Made by a program: the position numbers and the translations under genes. A stretch of 11,609 bases of DNA from Gemmatimonadota bacterium (GTDB lineage: Bacteria > Gemmatimonadota > Gemmatimonadetes > Gemmatimonadales > GWC2-71-9), in contig QHUF01000044.1 of the NCBI GenBank assembly GCA_003221075.1, positions 1 through 11,609 of the forward strand. The letters run 5' to 3'. Below are positions 1 through 7,454 of this stretch, in pieces. Within the stretch, counting starts at the first letter, position 1; every line of letters begins with the position of its first letter. The notes below the pieces were generated by a model that had not been told where the DNA came from, did not search any database, and was given only the letters and a program-made list of their open reading frames with translations.

Positions 1-1
1 C

Positions 2-1717
2 GGGAGCGCCACCCTAGTCTTCAGCACGGTCGACATAGCGAAGGGAGATGTGACGTCCGCGCAGCGGGAGGCGGATATCGTCGTGGAGCGTGAGTTTCGC
101 GTTGGATTGCAGGAGCAATTGTATATCGAGCCGCAAGGCGCAATCGCTTTCCCTGAAGCAGACGGCACCATCAGGGTCATCGGCTCGCTGCAATGCCCCT
201 ACTACGTCCATCGCGCCTTGAAGCGAGCCTTGAAGCTCACCGATCAGCAAGCTGTGGTGGTCCAGGCGGAAACAGGAGGAGGGTTCGGAGGCAAGGAGGA
301 GTACCCGTCGATTGTGGCGGTTCATGCCGCGCTCCTCGCCCGCAAAGCTGGACGCCCCGTTCGCCTGATCTACGACCGGCACGAGGACCTCGCGGCGACG
401 ACCAAGCGTCATCCAGGAGTCATCAGGCACCGCACCGGCGTCAAAAAGGATGGAACACTGGTCTTTCAGGACATCGAGGTCGTGCTGGATGGTGGGGCAT
501 ACTGCACGCTGACTCCCGTCGTGCTGTCGCGTGCGGCCATTCATGCCGCCGGTGCGTATTCCTGTCCCAATGTCCGCATCCGGGCGCGGGCGGTCGCCAC
601 GAACACCCCGCCGAACGGGGCGTTCCGCGGTTTCGGCGCCCCGCAGTCGCTCTTTGCCGCTGAGCTGATGGTCGAACACGTGGCTGAACGGCTCGGCAGG
701 TCGAGTGTCGACCTGAGGCGGCTGTGGATGTTGCGTTTGGGTGACACAACGGCGACGGGGCAGGTACTCACGGAAAGCGTAGGTTCTGAACTCGTTTTGG
801 ATGCTGCACTCAAGGCTGCACCTCCGATCCGCCCATCCGCCCATCCGACCATCCGCCGAGGGCGCGGCCTATCGCTCGTCTTCCACGGCTCAGGATTCAC
901 GGGCAGCGGGGAGAAAAAACTTCAGGGCACCATCGGATTCGAAGCCTTGGCGGACGGGACGTTCCGCATCCTCACCGCCTCAACCGAGATCGGCCAGGGC
1001 ACCAAGACCATCTTCTGTCAGCTTGCCGCGGATGCGTTGGGCGTCGGGCTGGACAAGGTGGCCCTGGCACCGCAGGACACGTCGCTCGTCCCCGATTCCG
1101 GCCCCACGGTCGCCTCGCGCACGGCGATGATCGTGGGACGGCTGGTACAGGAGGCGGCCACCGAGATCAAGGAAAGGCTGAAGCGGGAGAAGGCGCCACT
1201 GCGAGTCGAGAAGTCGTACATCCAGCCCGATTCGATTCACTGGGACGAGACCACCTACCAAGGCGACGCGTATCCCGTGTACGCCTGGGCGTGCACGATT
1301 GCCGATGTCGACGTCGACATGACGACGGGCGAGGTCCGCGTGACCGACCTCGTTACCGCGGTCGACTGCGGCAAGGCACTCCATCCGGTGATGGCGGAGG
1401 GGCAGATCGAAGGCGGCTGCCTGCAGGCGGTGGGCTGGGCGACGATTGAAGAGATCAAGATGAAAGACGGCGGCTATCAGAACGATCGGCTGGCTACCTA
1501 CCTCATTCCCACCGCGCTCGACGCCCCGCGGATTCGCGCCATTCTGGTCGAGAATCCGTACTCCCGGGGTCCATTCGGGGCCAAAGGCATCGGGGAGCTT
1601 CCTATGGATGGACCCGCGCCGGCCATCATTGCCGCAATCCACGACGCGACGGGCGTGTGGCTCGATGAGATTCCGGCGACTCCCGAGAAAGTGCTGGCGG
1701 CGTGCGCTTCACGCTAA
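2..1717 (+). CDS. xdhA: Xanthine dehydrogenase-family molybdopterin-binding subunit (5' partial)
   Basis: This is the catalytic Mo-cofactor subunit of a three-subunit molybdenum hydroxylase, which hydroxylates a heterocycle (probably a purine) with water and passes electrons to the FeS and FAD subunits. The frame is open from base 2, and the residues before the GTG at base 50 (DIAKGD) already match the family, so the start lies outside the window. About 571 residues are visible of a usual 750-770. Motifs counted from base 2: Gln64 in GSLQCPY; GGGFGGKE ending at Glu99; Arg177 in LSRAAIH; AFRGFGAPQ with Phe211; Phe299-Thr300 in GSGFTGSGE; EIGQG around 331-333; GIGELP with the catalytic Glu532. 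By memory-based alignment these correspond to bovine XDH Gln767, Glu802, Arg880, Phe914, Phe1009/Thr1010 and Glu1261, which favours purine over aldehyde oxidation. The stop overlaps the next gene by 16 bp. The linker near codons 275-285 carries an 8-bp tandem repeat. The symbol follows E. coli naming; substrate is inferred. Confidence 0.93.
   Translation, partial: GSATLVFSTVDIAKGDVTSAQREADIVVEREFRVGLQEQLYIEPQGAIAFPEADGTIRVIGSLQCPYYVHRALKRALKLTDQQAVVVQAETGGGFGGKEEYPSIVAVHAALLARKAGRPVRLIYDRHEDLAATTKRHPGVIRHRTGVKKDGTLVFQDIEVVLDGGAYCTLTPVVLSRAAIHAAGAYSCPNVRIRARAVATNTPPNGAFRGFGAPQSLFAAELMVEHVAERLGRSSVDLRRLWMLRLGDTTATGQVLTESVGSELVLDAALKAAPPIRPSAHPTIRRGRGLSLVFHGSGFTGSGEKKLQGTIGFEALADGTFRILTASTEIGQGTKTIFCQLAADALGVGLDKVALAPQDTSLVPDSGPTVASRTAMIVGRLVQEAATEIKERLKREKAPLRVEKSYIQPDSIHWDETTYQGDAYPVYAWACTIADVDVDMTTGEVRVTDLVTAVDCGKALHPVMAEGQIEGGCLQAVGWATIEEIKMKDGGYQNDRLATYLIPTALDAPRIRAILVENPYSRGPFGAKGIGELPMDGPAPAIIAAIHDATGVWLDEIPATPEKVLAACASR
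824..855 (+). repeat. Four-unit 8-bp tandem repeat (NCCATCCG type) inside the Mo subunit gene
   Basis: The four consecutive octamers are CCGATCCG, CCCATCCG, CCCATCCG and ACCATCCG. They encode the Pro/Ile/His-rich linker PPIRPSAHPTI between the first and second halves of the Mo-binding subunit, just before the conserved RRGRGLSLVFHG segment. The 32-bp block is not a multiple of three, yet the reading frame continues cleanly into conserved sequence. Confidence 0.8.
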
Positions 1718-2151
1718 ACGGAAGAACGGTTTCGCTCGACATCGTCGGTACACGCCGTTTGCTTGACGTGTTGCGCGAAGATCTAGGTGCGACGGGGACG
1801 AAAGAAGGCTGCGGTGAGGGTGAGTGCGGTGCCTGCTCCGTGCTGATCGACGGCGAGGTCGTCGACAGCTGTTTAGTAGCCGCAGGCCAAGTGGAAGGTC
1901 GAGATATCGTCACAGTAGAAGGGTTGGCGTTGCAAGACGGCAAGCTTTCGCAATTACAACAGGCGTTCATCGAACACGGGGCGGCGCAGTGCGGGATCTG
2001 TACCCCCGGCATGCTGCTCGCGGCGCACGCGTTACTCCAGCAGTCGAAACGCCTGACAGCGGATGACGTGCGCGAGGGGCTCGCCGGGAATCTCTGCCGC
2101 TGTACGGGTTACACGAAGATTATTGACGCGGTCTTGTCATGCACGAAGTGA
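1702..2151 (+). CDS. xdhC: [2Fe-2S] subunit of xanthine dehydrogenase-type molybdenum hydroxylase
   Basis: A 149-residue iron-sulfur subunit that carries electrons from the Mo centre to FAD. The N-terminal plant-ferredoxin-like domain has Cys37, Cys42, Cys45 and Cys57 (CGEGECGAC ... C). The C-terminal helical domain has the second cluster ligands Cys97, Cys100, Cys132 and Cys134 (QCGICTPGM and LCRCTGY). All eight ligands are present and the length is normal for a stand-alone subunit. The start is GTG at 1702, giving the expected N-terminus MRFTLNG; it lies inside the end of the Mo subunit gene (16-bp overlap). No strong Shine-Dalgarno is seen, so translation is likely coupled to the upstream gene. 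The last 13 bp overlap the FAD subunit. Family membership is certain; the exact substrate of the complex is not. Confidence 0.95.
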   Translation: MRFTLNGRTVSLDIVGTRRLLDVLREDLGATGTKEGCGEGECGACSVLIDGEVVDSCLVAAGQVEGRDIVTVEGLALQDGKLSQLQQAFIEHGAAQCGICTPGMLLAAHALLQQSKRLTADDVREGLAGNLCRCTGYTKIIDAVLSCTK

Positions 2152-2939
2152 AATACATCCGCCCGAAGAGTCTGGCGGATGCCGTGCAGATATATCGAAC
2201 AACCCCAGGATGCCGCCCCCTCGCCGGCGGCACGGATCTCATGGTGATGCTGCACGCGCGGACGCTGCGTCCCGAGCCGCGGGCGGTGCTCGACCTCTGG
2301 TCGCTCGCCGAGTTGAAGGGCGTGCTGCGCGCGGGCGACATATTGGAAATCGGCGCCGCCGAGTCGTACACGCGGATCATCGCATCGAGAGATGTTCAAC
2401 GGCATCTTCCGGCGCTCGCCGCTGCCTCCCGCACGATCGGAGCGGCGCAAATCCAAAACCGCGGCACGCTCGGTGGCAACCTGGCGAATGCGTCGCCCGC
2501 GGGGGATACGCTGCCCGTGTTGCTTGCCTACGACGCCGTGGTGGTAACCGACCGGCGGTCGATCCCTATCGACAAGTTCTTCACCGGTTACCGCAGGACT
2601 GCTCTGCAGTCTCACGAGTTGATCACGGCGGTGCGCTTCCCCCTGGGGCGGCGCGTGGCGTTCCGCAAAGTTGGCACGCGCGCGGCGCAGGCGATCTCGA
2701 AGATCGTGATGGCGGTGAGTCGGAATCCCGCCCGGATCGCGATCGGGTCGGTGGCCGAGGTGCCGTTGCGCGCCCGCCGCGCCGAAGTGGCGCTGGAGCG
2801 CAATGATGCCGACGGCGCAATCACGGCTGTGGCGGAAGACATCCGGCCGATCGACGACGTCCGCTCGACGGCGGCGTACCGGCGTGCCGTGACGCAAAAC
2901 GTACTGCGCGAGCTGCTCGATGCATTCGCGCGCAGCTGA
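2139..2939 (+). CDS. xdhB: FAD-binding subunit of xanthine dehydrogenase-type molybdenum hydroxylase
   Basis: A 266-residue CoxM/XdhB-type flavoprotein subunit that takes electrons from the 2Fe-2S clusters and hands them to NAD+ or another acceptor. The N-terminal FAD domain shows PLAGGTDL (27-34) and the diphosphate/isoalloxazine-contacting TLGGNLANASPAGD (110-123), preceded by IGAAQIQNRG. The C-terminal CO-dehydrogenase flavoprotein domain begins near FRKVGTRAAQAISK (175-188) and ends with the usual IDDVRSTAAYRR (238-249). The length is slightly short but within the family range. The ATG at 2139 sits inside the 2Fe-2S gene and has no obvious Shine-Dalgarno, as expected for a translationally coupled start. 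The 3' end overlaps the cupin gene by 20 bp. The gene order Mo, FeS, FAD differs from the FAD-FeS-Mo order of coxMSL loci. Confidence 0.94.
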   Translation: MHEVKYIRPKSLADAVQIYRTTPGCRPLAGGTDLMVMLHARTLRPEPRAVLDLWSLAELKGVLRAGDILEIGAAESYTRIIASRDVQRHLPALAAASRTIGAAQIQNRGTLGGNLANASPAGDTLPVLLAYDAVVVTDRRSIPIDKFFTGYRRTALQSHELITAVRFPLGRRVAFRKVGTRAAQAISKIVMAVSRNPARIAIGSVAEVPLRARRAEVALERNDADGAITAVAEDIRPIDDVRSTAAYRRAVTQNVLRELLDAFARS

Positions 2940-3399
2940 GCTCCTCGAGATCCTCGGCATGCGCCCGCATCCCGAGGGCGGGCACTATATCGAGGTGTTT
3001 CGTTCGGTGCAACGCGTCCAAGTGGTCGACCGGAACATCGAGCGCTCCGCGCTCACAACGATCTACTTCCTGCTGGCGGCCGGCGAGTCCAGTCGCTGGC
3101 ATCGCGTGATGTCCGACGAGATCTGGCACTATCACGAAGGCGACGCGATCGAGCTGCTGTTGTTCGATGACCGCGGCCTGCGCCGCTCACGCCTCGGACC
3201 GGTGGCGGGCGAAACACGCCCCACGATTGTAGTGCCGGCGGGCGTATGGCAGGCCGCGAGAACGACGGGTGCTTACACGTTGGTCGGATGCACCGTAGGT
3301 CCGGGGTTCGAATTCGCGGATTTCTCGCTGCTCGCCGACGCGCCCGACGCCGCGTCCCGCTTTCGCGCCCGGCACTCCGATCTGGCCGACTTGATCTGA
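2920..3399 (+). CDS. DUF985 (Cupin_5) family cupin protein
   Basis: A 159-residue single-domain cupin of the DUF985 family, the family of yeast YML079w. Visible signatures are LGMRPHPEGGHY (12-23), TTIYFLLAAGESSRWHRV (46-63), SDEIWHYHEGD (65-75), VPAGVWQAA (105-113) and GCTVGPGFEFADF (123-135). His61, Glu67, His70 and His72 are candidate pocket or metal residues. Biochemical function is not established for most of the family. It is likely a small-molecule-binding or enzymatic beta-barrel in the cytoplasm, since no signal peptide is seen. The ATG at 2920 lies within the FAD subunit gene (20-bp overlap), so the cupin is almost certainly co-translated with the hydroxylase and may act on its substrate or product. 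That functional link is inference. Confidence 0.93.
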   Translation: MHSRAAELLEILGMRPHPEGGHYIEVFRSVQRVQVVDRNIERSALTTIYFLLAAGESSRWHRVMSDEIWHYHEGDAIELLLFDDRGLRRSRLGPVAGETRPTIVVPAGVWQAARTTGAYTLVGCTVGPGFEFADFSLLADAPDAASRFRARHSDLADLI

Positions 3400-3764
3400 C
3401 GGATGGCGCCGGCGCCCCGGCCTGCGTGCTGAACGCAAGCTGCGGCGCTCGCTCATCAGGAGCGTGTTGCAGGCGCTGCATTCAGATCGCCCAACCGGTG
3501 CGCTGACCCGCTGGCCGGGTCACGCAACCGACACCCACTCCCGAAAACTGCCGCATCAACGCTGTGTACATCGAGCGCGGGGGCCGCCGAACGACGGGCG
3601 TAGCGCCGGCGCCACATCGTGTTTCCACGTTTTTCCGCTCGGCACACCGCTTGCCAGACGGTGTAACGATGGCGTCACGCGTGTGCATCGTGTGCGTCAC
3701 CAACAAACGCGTACGACGATCACGCGGGGCGCGCGTCGGAAAACCGCCAACGCGAGAACTGATA
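3400..3764 (+). other. Non-coding gap between the hydroxylase operon and the outer-membrane protein gene
   Basis: No convincing gene is seen in these 365 bp. Open frames here have no family signature and look like random high-GC frames. The gap contains a 12-bp palindrome GGCGCCGGCGCC at 3405-3416 just after the cupin stop, a hairpin at 3504-3522, and a short repeat block at 3672-3700. It is the natural place for the first operon's terminator and the second operon's promoter. No clear -35/-10 pair was found. Confidence 0.6.
3504..3522 (+). terminator. Possible intrinsic-terminator-like hairpin without a T tract
   Basis: A perfect 7-bp inverted repeat, TGACCCG / CGGGTCA, flanks a 5-nt loop about 105 bp after the cupin stop. 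There is no downstream run of T, so if it stops transcription it is either atypical or helped by Rho. It could also be a chance structure in GC-rich DNA. Confidence 0.25.
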
Positions 3765-6017
3765 ATGACGAGCTACCCCCGTCCGGTCGTGCGGCTCGCT
3801 ACCCAGATCGTCGTGTCTCTCGTCGCAGCACCCGCCGATGCGCAAACGCCCCCCGCGGTCATCACGGTGCCGCGCCTCACACGCGCCCCCGCCCTGGAGT
3901 ATCTCGAGGGCCAGGACGGGCACGCGACCGACAGCAGCCTCGCCGCGGAACGCGCTGCGGCCGGGCTCGGCGTCGTCGTCAGCGACTTCCGCCAGCGTGA
4001 GCCGGGGGACGGCACGCCCGTCAGCCAGGCGACCACCGCCTATCTCTCCTATGACGACGCGAACCTGTACGTCGTCTTCGTCTGCCGCGACGATCCCGCA
4101 AAGGTGCGCGCCCGCGTCGCGCGCCGCGAGGAGATCGAGGCCGACGACCAGGTGGTCCTCTACCTCGACACGTTCCGAGACCATGAGCGGGCCTACTTCT
4201 TCATGGCGAATCCGCTCGGTGTGCAGCTGGACGGCATCCTGACCGAGGGGCAGGACGATAACGTAAGCTGGGACGCCGTGTGGCAGACCGACGGCCGGCT
4301 CACCCAGGACGGGTACATCGTGCGTATGACGATCCCGTTCCGGAGCCTGCGCTTTCCGCGCGCGCCGGTGCAGACCTGGGGCGTTGCACTTGCGCGCGTG
4401 ATCCGCCGCAGCAACGAGGAATCCTACTGGCCCTTCATCACCAAGCGCGTGAAAGGACTCGTGGCGCAGTTCGCGGAGCTCCAGGGCCTCGCGGACATCT
4501 CTCCGGCGCGCAACATCCAGCTCAATCCGTACGGCACGCTGGCGCGCGCCCGCTTCCTCGACAAGGATGTCGCCGCCCAGGTCACCGACGGCGACCAGCG
4601 AGCGGGGCTCGACGCGAAATTCGTCTTGCGGGACGCCCTCACGCTCGACGGGACCGTCAACCCCGATTTCAGCCAAGTGGAAACCGACGATCCCCAGGTC
4701 ACCATCAATCAGCGCTTCGAGGTGTTCTTTCCCGAGAAGCGACCATTCTTCATCGAGAACTCGGGCTACTTCGAGACGCCGGTCAATCTCTTCTTCTCGC
4801 GGCGCATCGTGGACCCCGGCGGCGGCGTGCGGCTGACGGGGAAGGCCGGTCGCTGGTCCCTCGGCGCCATCGCGATCAACGACCGGGAGCCGGGACGCGT
4901 GCCGGCACCGGATCCGCTGGCCGGAAGCCGCGCCAGCGTCGGCGCGTTGCGGGTGCAGCACGAGCTGGGCGACGAGTCCACGATCGGCGCGCTCGTCACC
5001 GACCGCGAGCTGGAAGGCAGCTACGCGCGCGTGGCTTCACTCGATACCCGTCTCAAGCTCGGCCGCACCTGGGCAGCGACCGGGCAGGTGATGCGCAGCG
5101 ACATCCGGGAGGACACGACGGAGAGCGCGGGGAGCGGGGTGTTGATCGACCTCGAGCGCGACGGCCGCAACCTCGATTACTCGGGCACCTTCCTGGCTCT
5201 GGACCCCAGCTTCGCCGCACCGCTCGGTTTCGTGGAGCGGACCGGCATCCGGCAGACGGAGCACAAGTGGAAGTACCGCGTCCGCCCGCGCGGTAAAGCT
5301 GTGCTGAGCTACGGTCCGGAGGTGAAGGTCTTCTACGTGTGGGCCCCCGACGGCCGGCAGCTCGACCGCGAGTTCAAAGCCCAATTCCTGGTGGAGCTGG
5401 TTGGCCAGACGCAGCTCACCGTGAAGCGAACCGAGCTGTTCGAGCGATTCGAGAACGCGCCGTTCCGCCCGTACAAGACCGAGGCGTCGTTCTCGACCGA
5501 GTGGCTCAAGTGGCTCGCGCTCACCGCGACCTACGGGTGGGGCGGCGACGTGAACCACGACCCCGCGTCGGGTCTTGCGCCGTTCCTGGGGCGCGCCGCC
5601 GAAGCCGAAGTCCAGCTCACCGTGCGGCCGACGCCCGGACTCCGACTGGATCAAGCGGCGATCGAGAGTCGGCTCGACACGTGGTCGGGCGCGCGCGTCT
5701 TCACGGAGCGGCAATTCCGGACCAAGGTCAACTACCAGTTCAGCCGCTTCTTGTCGCTTCGGGCGATCGTGGACTACAAAGTGGAGTTCGGAGACACGAC
5801 CCTCGCTGACATTGAGGACAAGCGGAAGTGGGGGGCCGATCTGCTCCTCACATATTTGGTGAACCCGGGAACGGCGTTCTACATCGGATACACGGATCGC
5901 TATGAGAACCTCGCGATCGGCCCGGGGTCGCCGCCGTCCCTGTTCCGGAGCCGCTCGCCCGATCTGTCGGTGGGGCGGCAGGTGTTCGTGAAGCTCAGCT
6001 ACCTCTGGCGTTTCTAG
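3765..6017 (+). CDS. Secreted CBM9-like / DUF5916 outer-membrane beta-barrel protein
   Basis: A 750-residue protein. The N-terminus MTSYPRPVVR plus a hydrophobic stretch ending PADA|Q is a Sec signal peptide, with predicted cleavage after Ala26. Residues about 35-245 form the carbohydrate-binding family 9-like beta-sandwich (FRQREPGDGTPVSQ, YLSYDDANLYVVFVCRDD, LYLDTFRDHERAYFF, NPLGVQLDGILTEGQ). The rest is DUF5916, with the hallmark FFPEKRPFFIENSGYF at 321-336 and a C-terminus ending in Phe (VKLSYLWRF), typical of outer-membrane barrels. The family is common in Acidobacteriota, Gemmatimonadota and Bacteroidota; its function is unknown, and glycan binding or uptake is only suspected. The frame is open upstream with in-frame ATGs at 3564 and 3669, but only 3765 puts the signal peptide at the N-terminus; a weak GAGA lies 7 nt before it. 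The next gene begins 15 bp after the stop, so they may be co-transcribed. Confidence 0.92.
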   Translation: MTSYPRPVVRLATQIVVSLVAAPADAQTPPAVITVPRLTRAPALEYLEGQDGHATDSSLAAERAAAGLGVVVSDFRQREPGDGTPVSQATTAYLSYDDANLYVVFVCRDDPAKVRARVARREEIEADDQVVLYLDTFRDHERAYFFMANPLGVQLDGILTEGQDDNVSWDAVWQTDGRLTQDGYIVRMTIPFRSLRFPRAPVQTWGVALARVIRRSNEESYWPFITKRVKGLVAQFAELQGLADISPARNIQLNPYGTLARARFLDKDVAAQVTDGDQRAGLDAKFVLRDALTLDGTVNPDFSQVETDDPQVTINQRFEVFFPEKRPFFIENSGYFETPVNLFFSRRIVDPGGGVRLTGKAGRWSLGAIAINDREPGRVPAPDPLAGSRASVGALRVQHELGDESTIGALVTDRELEGSYARVASLDTRLKLGRTWAATGQVMRSDIREDTTESAGSGVLIDLERDGRNLDYSGTFLALDPSFAAPLGFVERTGIRQTEHKWKYRVRPRGKAVLSYGPEVKVFYVWAPDGRQLDREFKAQFLVELVGQTQLTVKRTELFERFENAPFRPYKTEASFSTEWLKWLALTATYGWGGDVNHDPASGLAPFLGRAAEAEVQLTVRPTPGLRLDQAAIESRLDTWSGARVFTERQFRTKVNYQFSRFLSLRAIVDYKVEFGDTTLADIEDKRKWGADLLLTYLVNPGTAFYIGYTDRYENLAIGPGSPPSLFRSRSPDLSVGRQVFVKLSYLWRF

Positions 6018-6032
6018 GCGCGGGGCGGAACC

Positions 6033-7454
6033 GTGTCCGGGAACAGGCGCCGGAGGAAGGGGGATGCCGACACATCGCCGGACGACGGCGACGTGCCGGG
6101 AATCGTGGAAGCGCTCGACCTCGCGCTCCGCGCCCTGTCCGCTTCGTCGGCCACGCCCGAGGAGCTTGACGAGATCCGGAGGCTGCTCGGCGGGGTACGC
6201 GCGTCGCCGGCGGTGCGCGCGCCACGGTCACACCTGCCGCCGCTCTCCGAACGTGAGCCCCCGCTCCCGCGGATCGCTACGTACTCACAAGGGATGCACG
6301 GGTTCGGACACATTCGCCGCAACGCCACAATCGCGAACGCGTTGCGCGGCGCGGGCACTCAGGCGGTGATCCTCATGATTGCCGAAGCGTGGCAAGCCGG
6401 CGCCATCCCGATGCCGGACGGCGTGGACTGCGTCACTCTGCCGGGCCTGCGCAAGGAGGCCGATGGCGCCTTGAACGCCCGTTTCCTGGACGTCTCCGAC
6501 GAGGAGTTGATCACACTGCGAAGCAAGGTGATTCGCAAGGCGCTCCAGACCTTCGAGCCCGACGTGTTTCTGGTGGACTACCTGCCGCTCGGCGCCGGGC
6601 GGGAGCTCGTCCGGACGCTCGAACATCTCCGCAAGCACGGGCGGACGCGCTGTGTGCTGGGATTGCGCGAAGTGCTGCAGGATCCTGAGACGGTGCGCCG
6701 CACCTGGTCCACCGACGGCACGCTGGAGGCCATGCGGGACTACTACGATGCCATCTGGATCTACGGGGATCCCAGCGTCTTCGATCCCGTTCGCGAGTAC
6801 GGCGTGTTCGACGGCGTGGCGAGCAAAGTGCGATACACCGGCTACCTCGACCAGCGTCCTCGCCTCGCGTTCGCCGGCGCTCCGGTTGCTCCGGTTCTGG
6901 CGAACCTGCCGCCGGGCAAGCTAGCGCTCTGTGTGGTAGGCGGCGGCGTGGACGGTCACGCCCTCACTGAGGCATTCGTCGCCGCCGAATTGCCGCCCGA
7001 CACCACGGGTCTCGTGGTGACTGGTCCCTACATGCCGCCGGAGCAGCGGCGCCGCCTGCTCGAGCGTGCTCAGCACCATCCGCGCTGCGACGTCCTCGAA
7101 TTCGTCCCCGATCCGGTGCCGCTCATCGATCGGGCCGACCGGATCATCGCCATGGGTGGGTACAACACCATCTGCGAGGTGCTGTCGTTCGAGAAGCACG
7201 CGCTCATCGTGCCGCGTGTGCACCCCGAGCCCGAGCAATGGATTCGCGCACAACGCTTGCGGGATTTGGGCCTGATAGAAGTGCTGCACCCCGACGACTT
7301 GAGCCCCGGCGCGCTGAGCGAGTGGCTGGCGCGCGACCTCGGCCCGCCACCGGCGAGCCTCAGCCGCGTCGATGTCGGCGGCCTCACCCGCATACCGACC
7401 TTGCTAGGCGAGCTGCTGAATGGCGCCATCACCTCGGGCACACCGACCGTATGA
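6033..7454 (+). CDS. MurG-like GT-B glycosyltransferase (COG4671 type), copy 1
   Basis: A 473-residue predicted cytoplasmic glycosyltransferase with a two-Rossmann GT-B fold, likely transferring a sugar from a nucleotide donor. Residues 1-78 are a charged, low-conservation extension that includes TPEELDEIRRLLGG. The catalytic part starts at IATYSQGMHGFGHIRRN (81-97), the glycine-rich N-domain loop. PDVFLVDYLPLGAGREL (176-192) and LGLREVLQDPE (209-219) are shared with copy 2. The C-domain donor-binding region shows IIAMGGYNTICEVL (371-384) and VPRVHPEPEQWIRAQRL (393-409). The start is GTG at 6033, with a GGGGCGGA Shine-Dalgarno at 6022-6029; an in-frame GTG at 6093 is an alternative. The stop overlaps the next ATG (ATGA). 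No membrane segment is evident. Donor and acceptor cannot be read from the sequence. Confidence 0.88.
   Translation: MSGNRRRRKGDADTSPDDGDVPGIVEALDLALRALSASSATPEELDEIRRLLGGVRASPAVRAPRSHLPPLSEREPPLPRIATYSQGMHGFGHIRRNATIANALRGAGTQAVILMIAEAWQAGAIPMPDGVDCVTLPGLRKEADGALNARFLDVSDEELITLRSKVIRKALQTFEPDVFLVDYLPLGAGRELVRTLEHLRKHGRTRCVLGLREVLQDPETVRRTWSTDGTLEAMRDYYDAIWIYGDPSVFDPVREYGVFDGVASKVRYTGYLDQRPRLAFAGAPVAPVLANLPPGKLALCVVGGGVDGHALTEAFVAAELPPDTTGLVVTGPYMPPEQRRRLLERAQHHPRCDVLEFVPDPVPLIDRADRIIAMGGYNTICEVLSFEKHALIVPRVHPEPEQWIRAQRLRDLGLIEVLHPDDLSPGALSEWLARDLGPPPASLSRVDVGGLTRIPTLLGELLNGAITSGTPTV

Noticed and set aside
3405..3416. 12-bp palindrome GGCGCCGGCGCC just after the cupin stop, with a similar GCGCCGGCGC near 3604
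   Set aside because: GC-only palindromes of this size are common in such DNA. There is no T tract or spacing that makes it a terminator or operator.
3564..3764. Upstream in-frame extension of the outer-membrane protein (starts at 3564 or 3669)
   Set aside because: It would bury the signal peptide 35-67 residues inside the protein, and the added sequence is Arg-rich and unlike the family.
3720..4961. 413-codon open frame on the minus strand opposite the DUF5916 gene
   Set aside because: The plus strand has a full family signature and signal peptide. The antisense frame shows no recognisable domain and is the usual by-product of high third-position GC.
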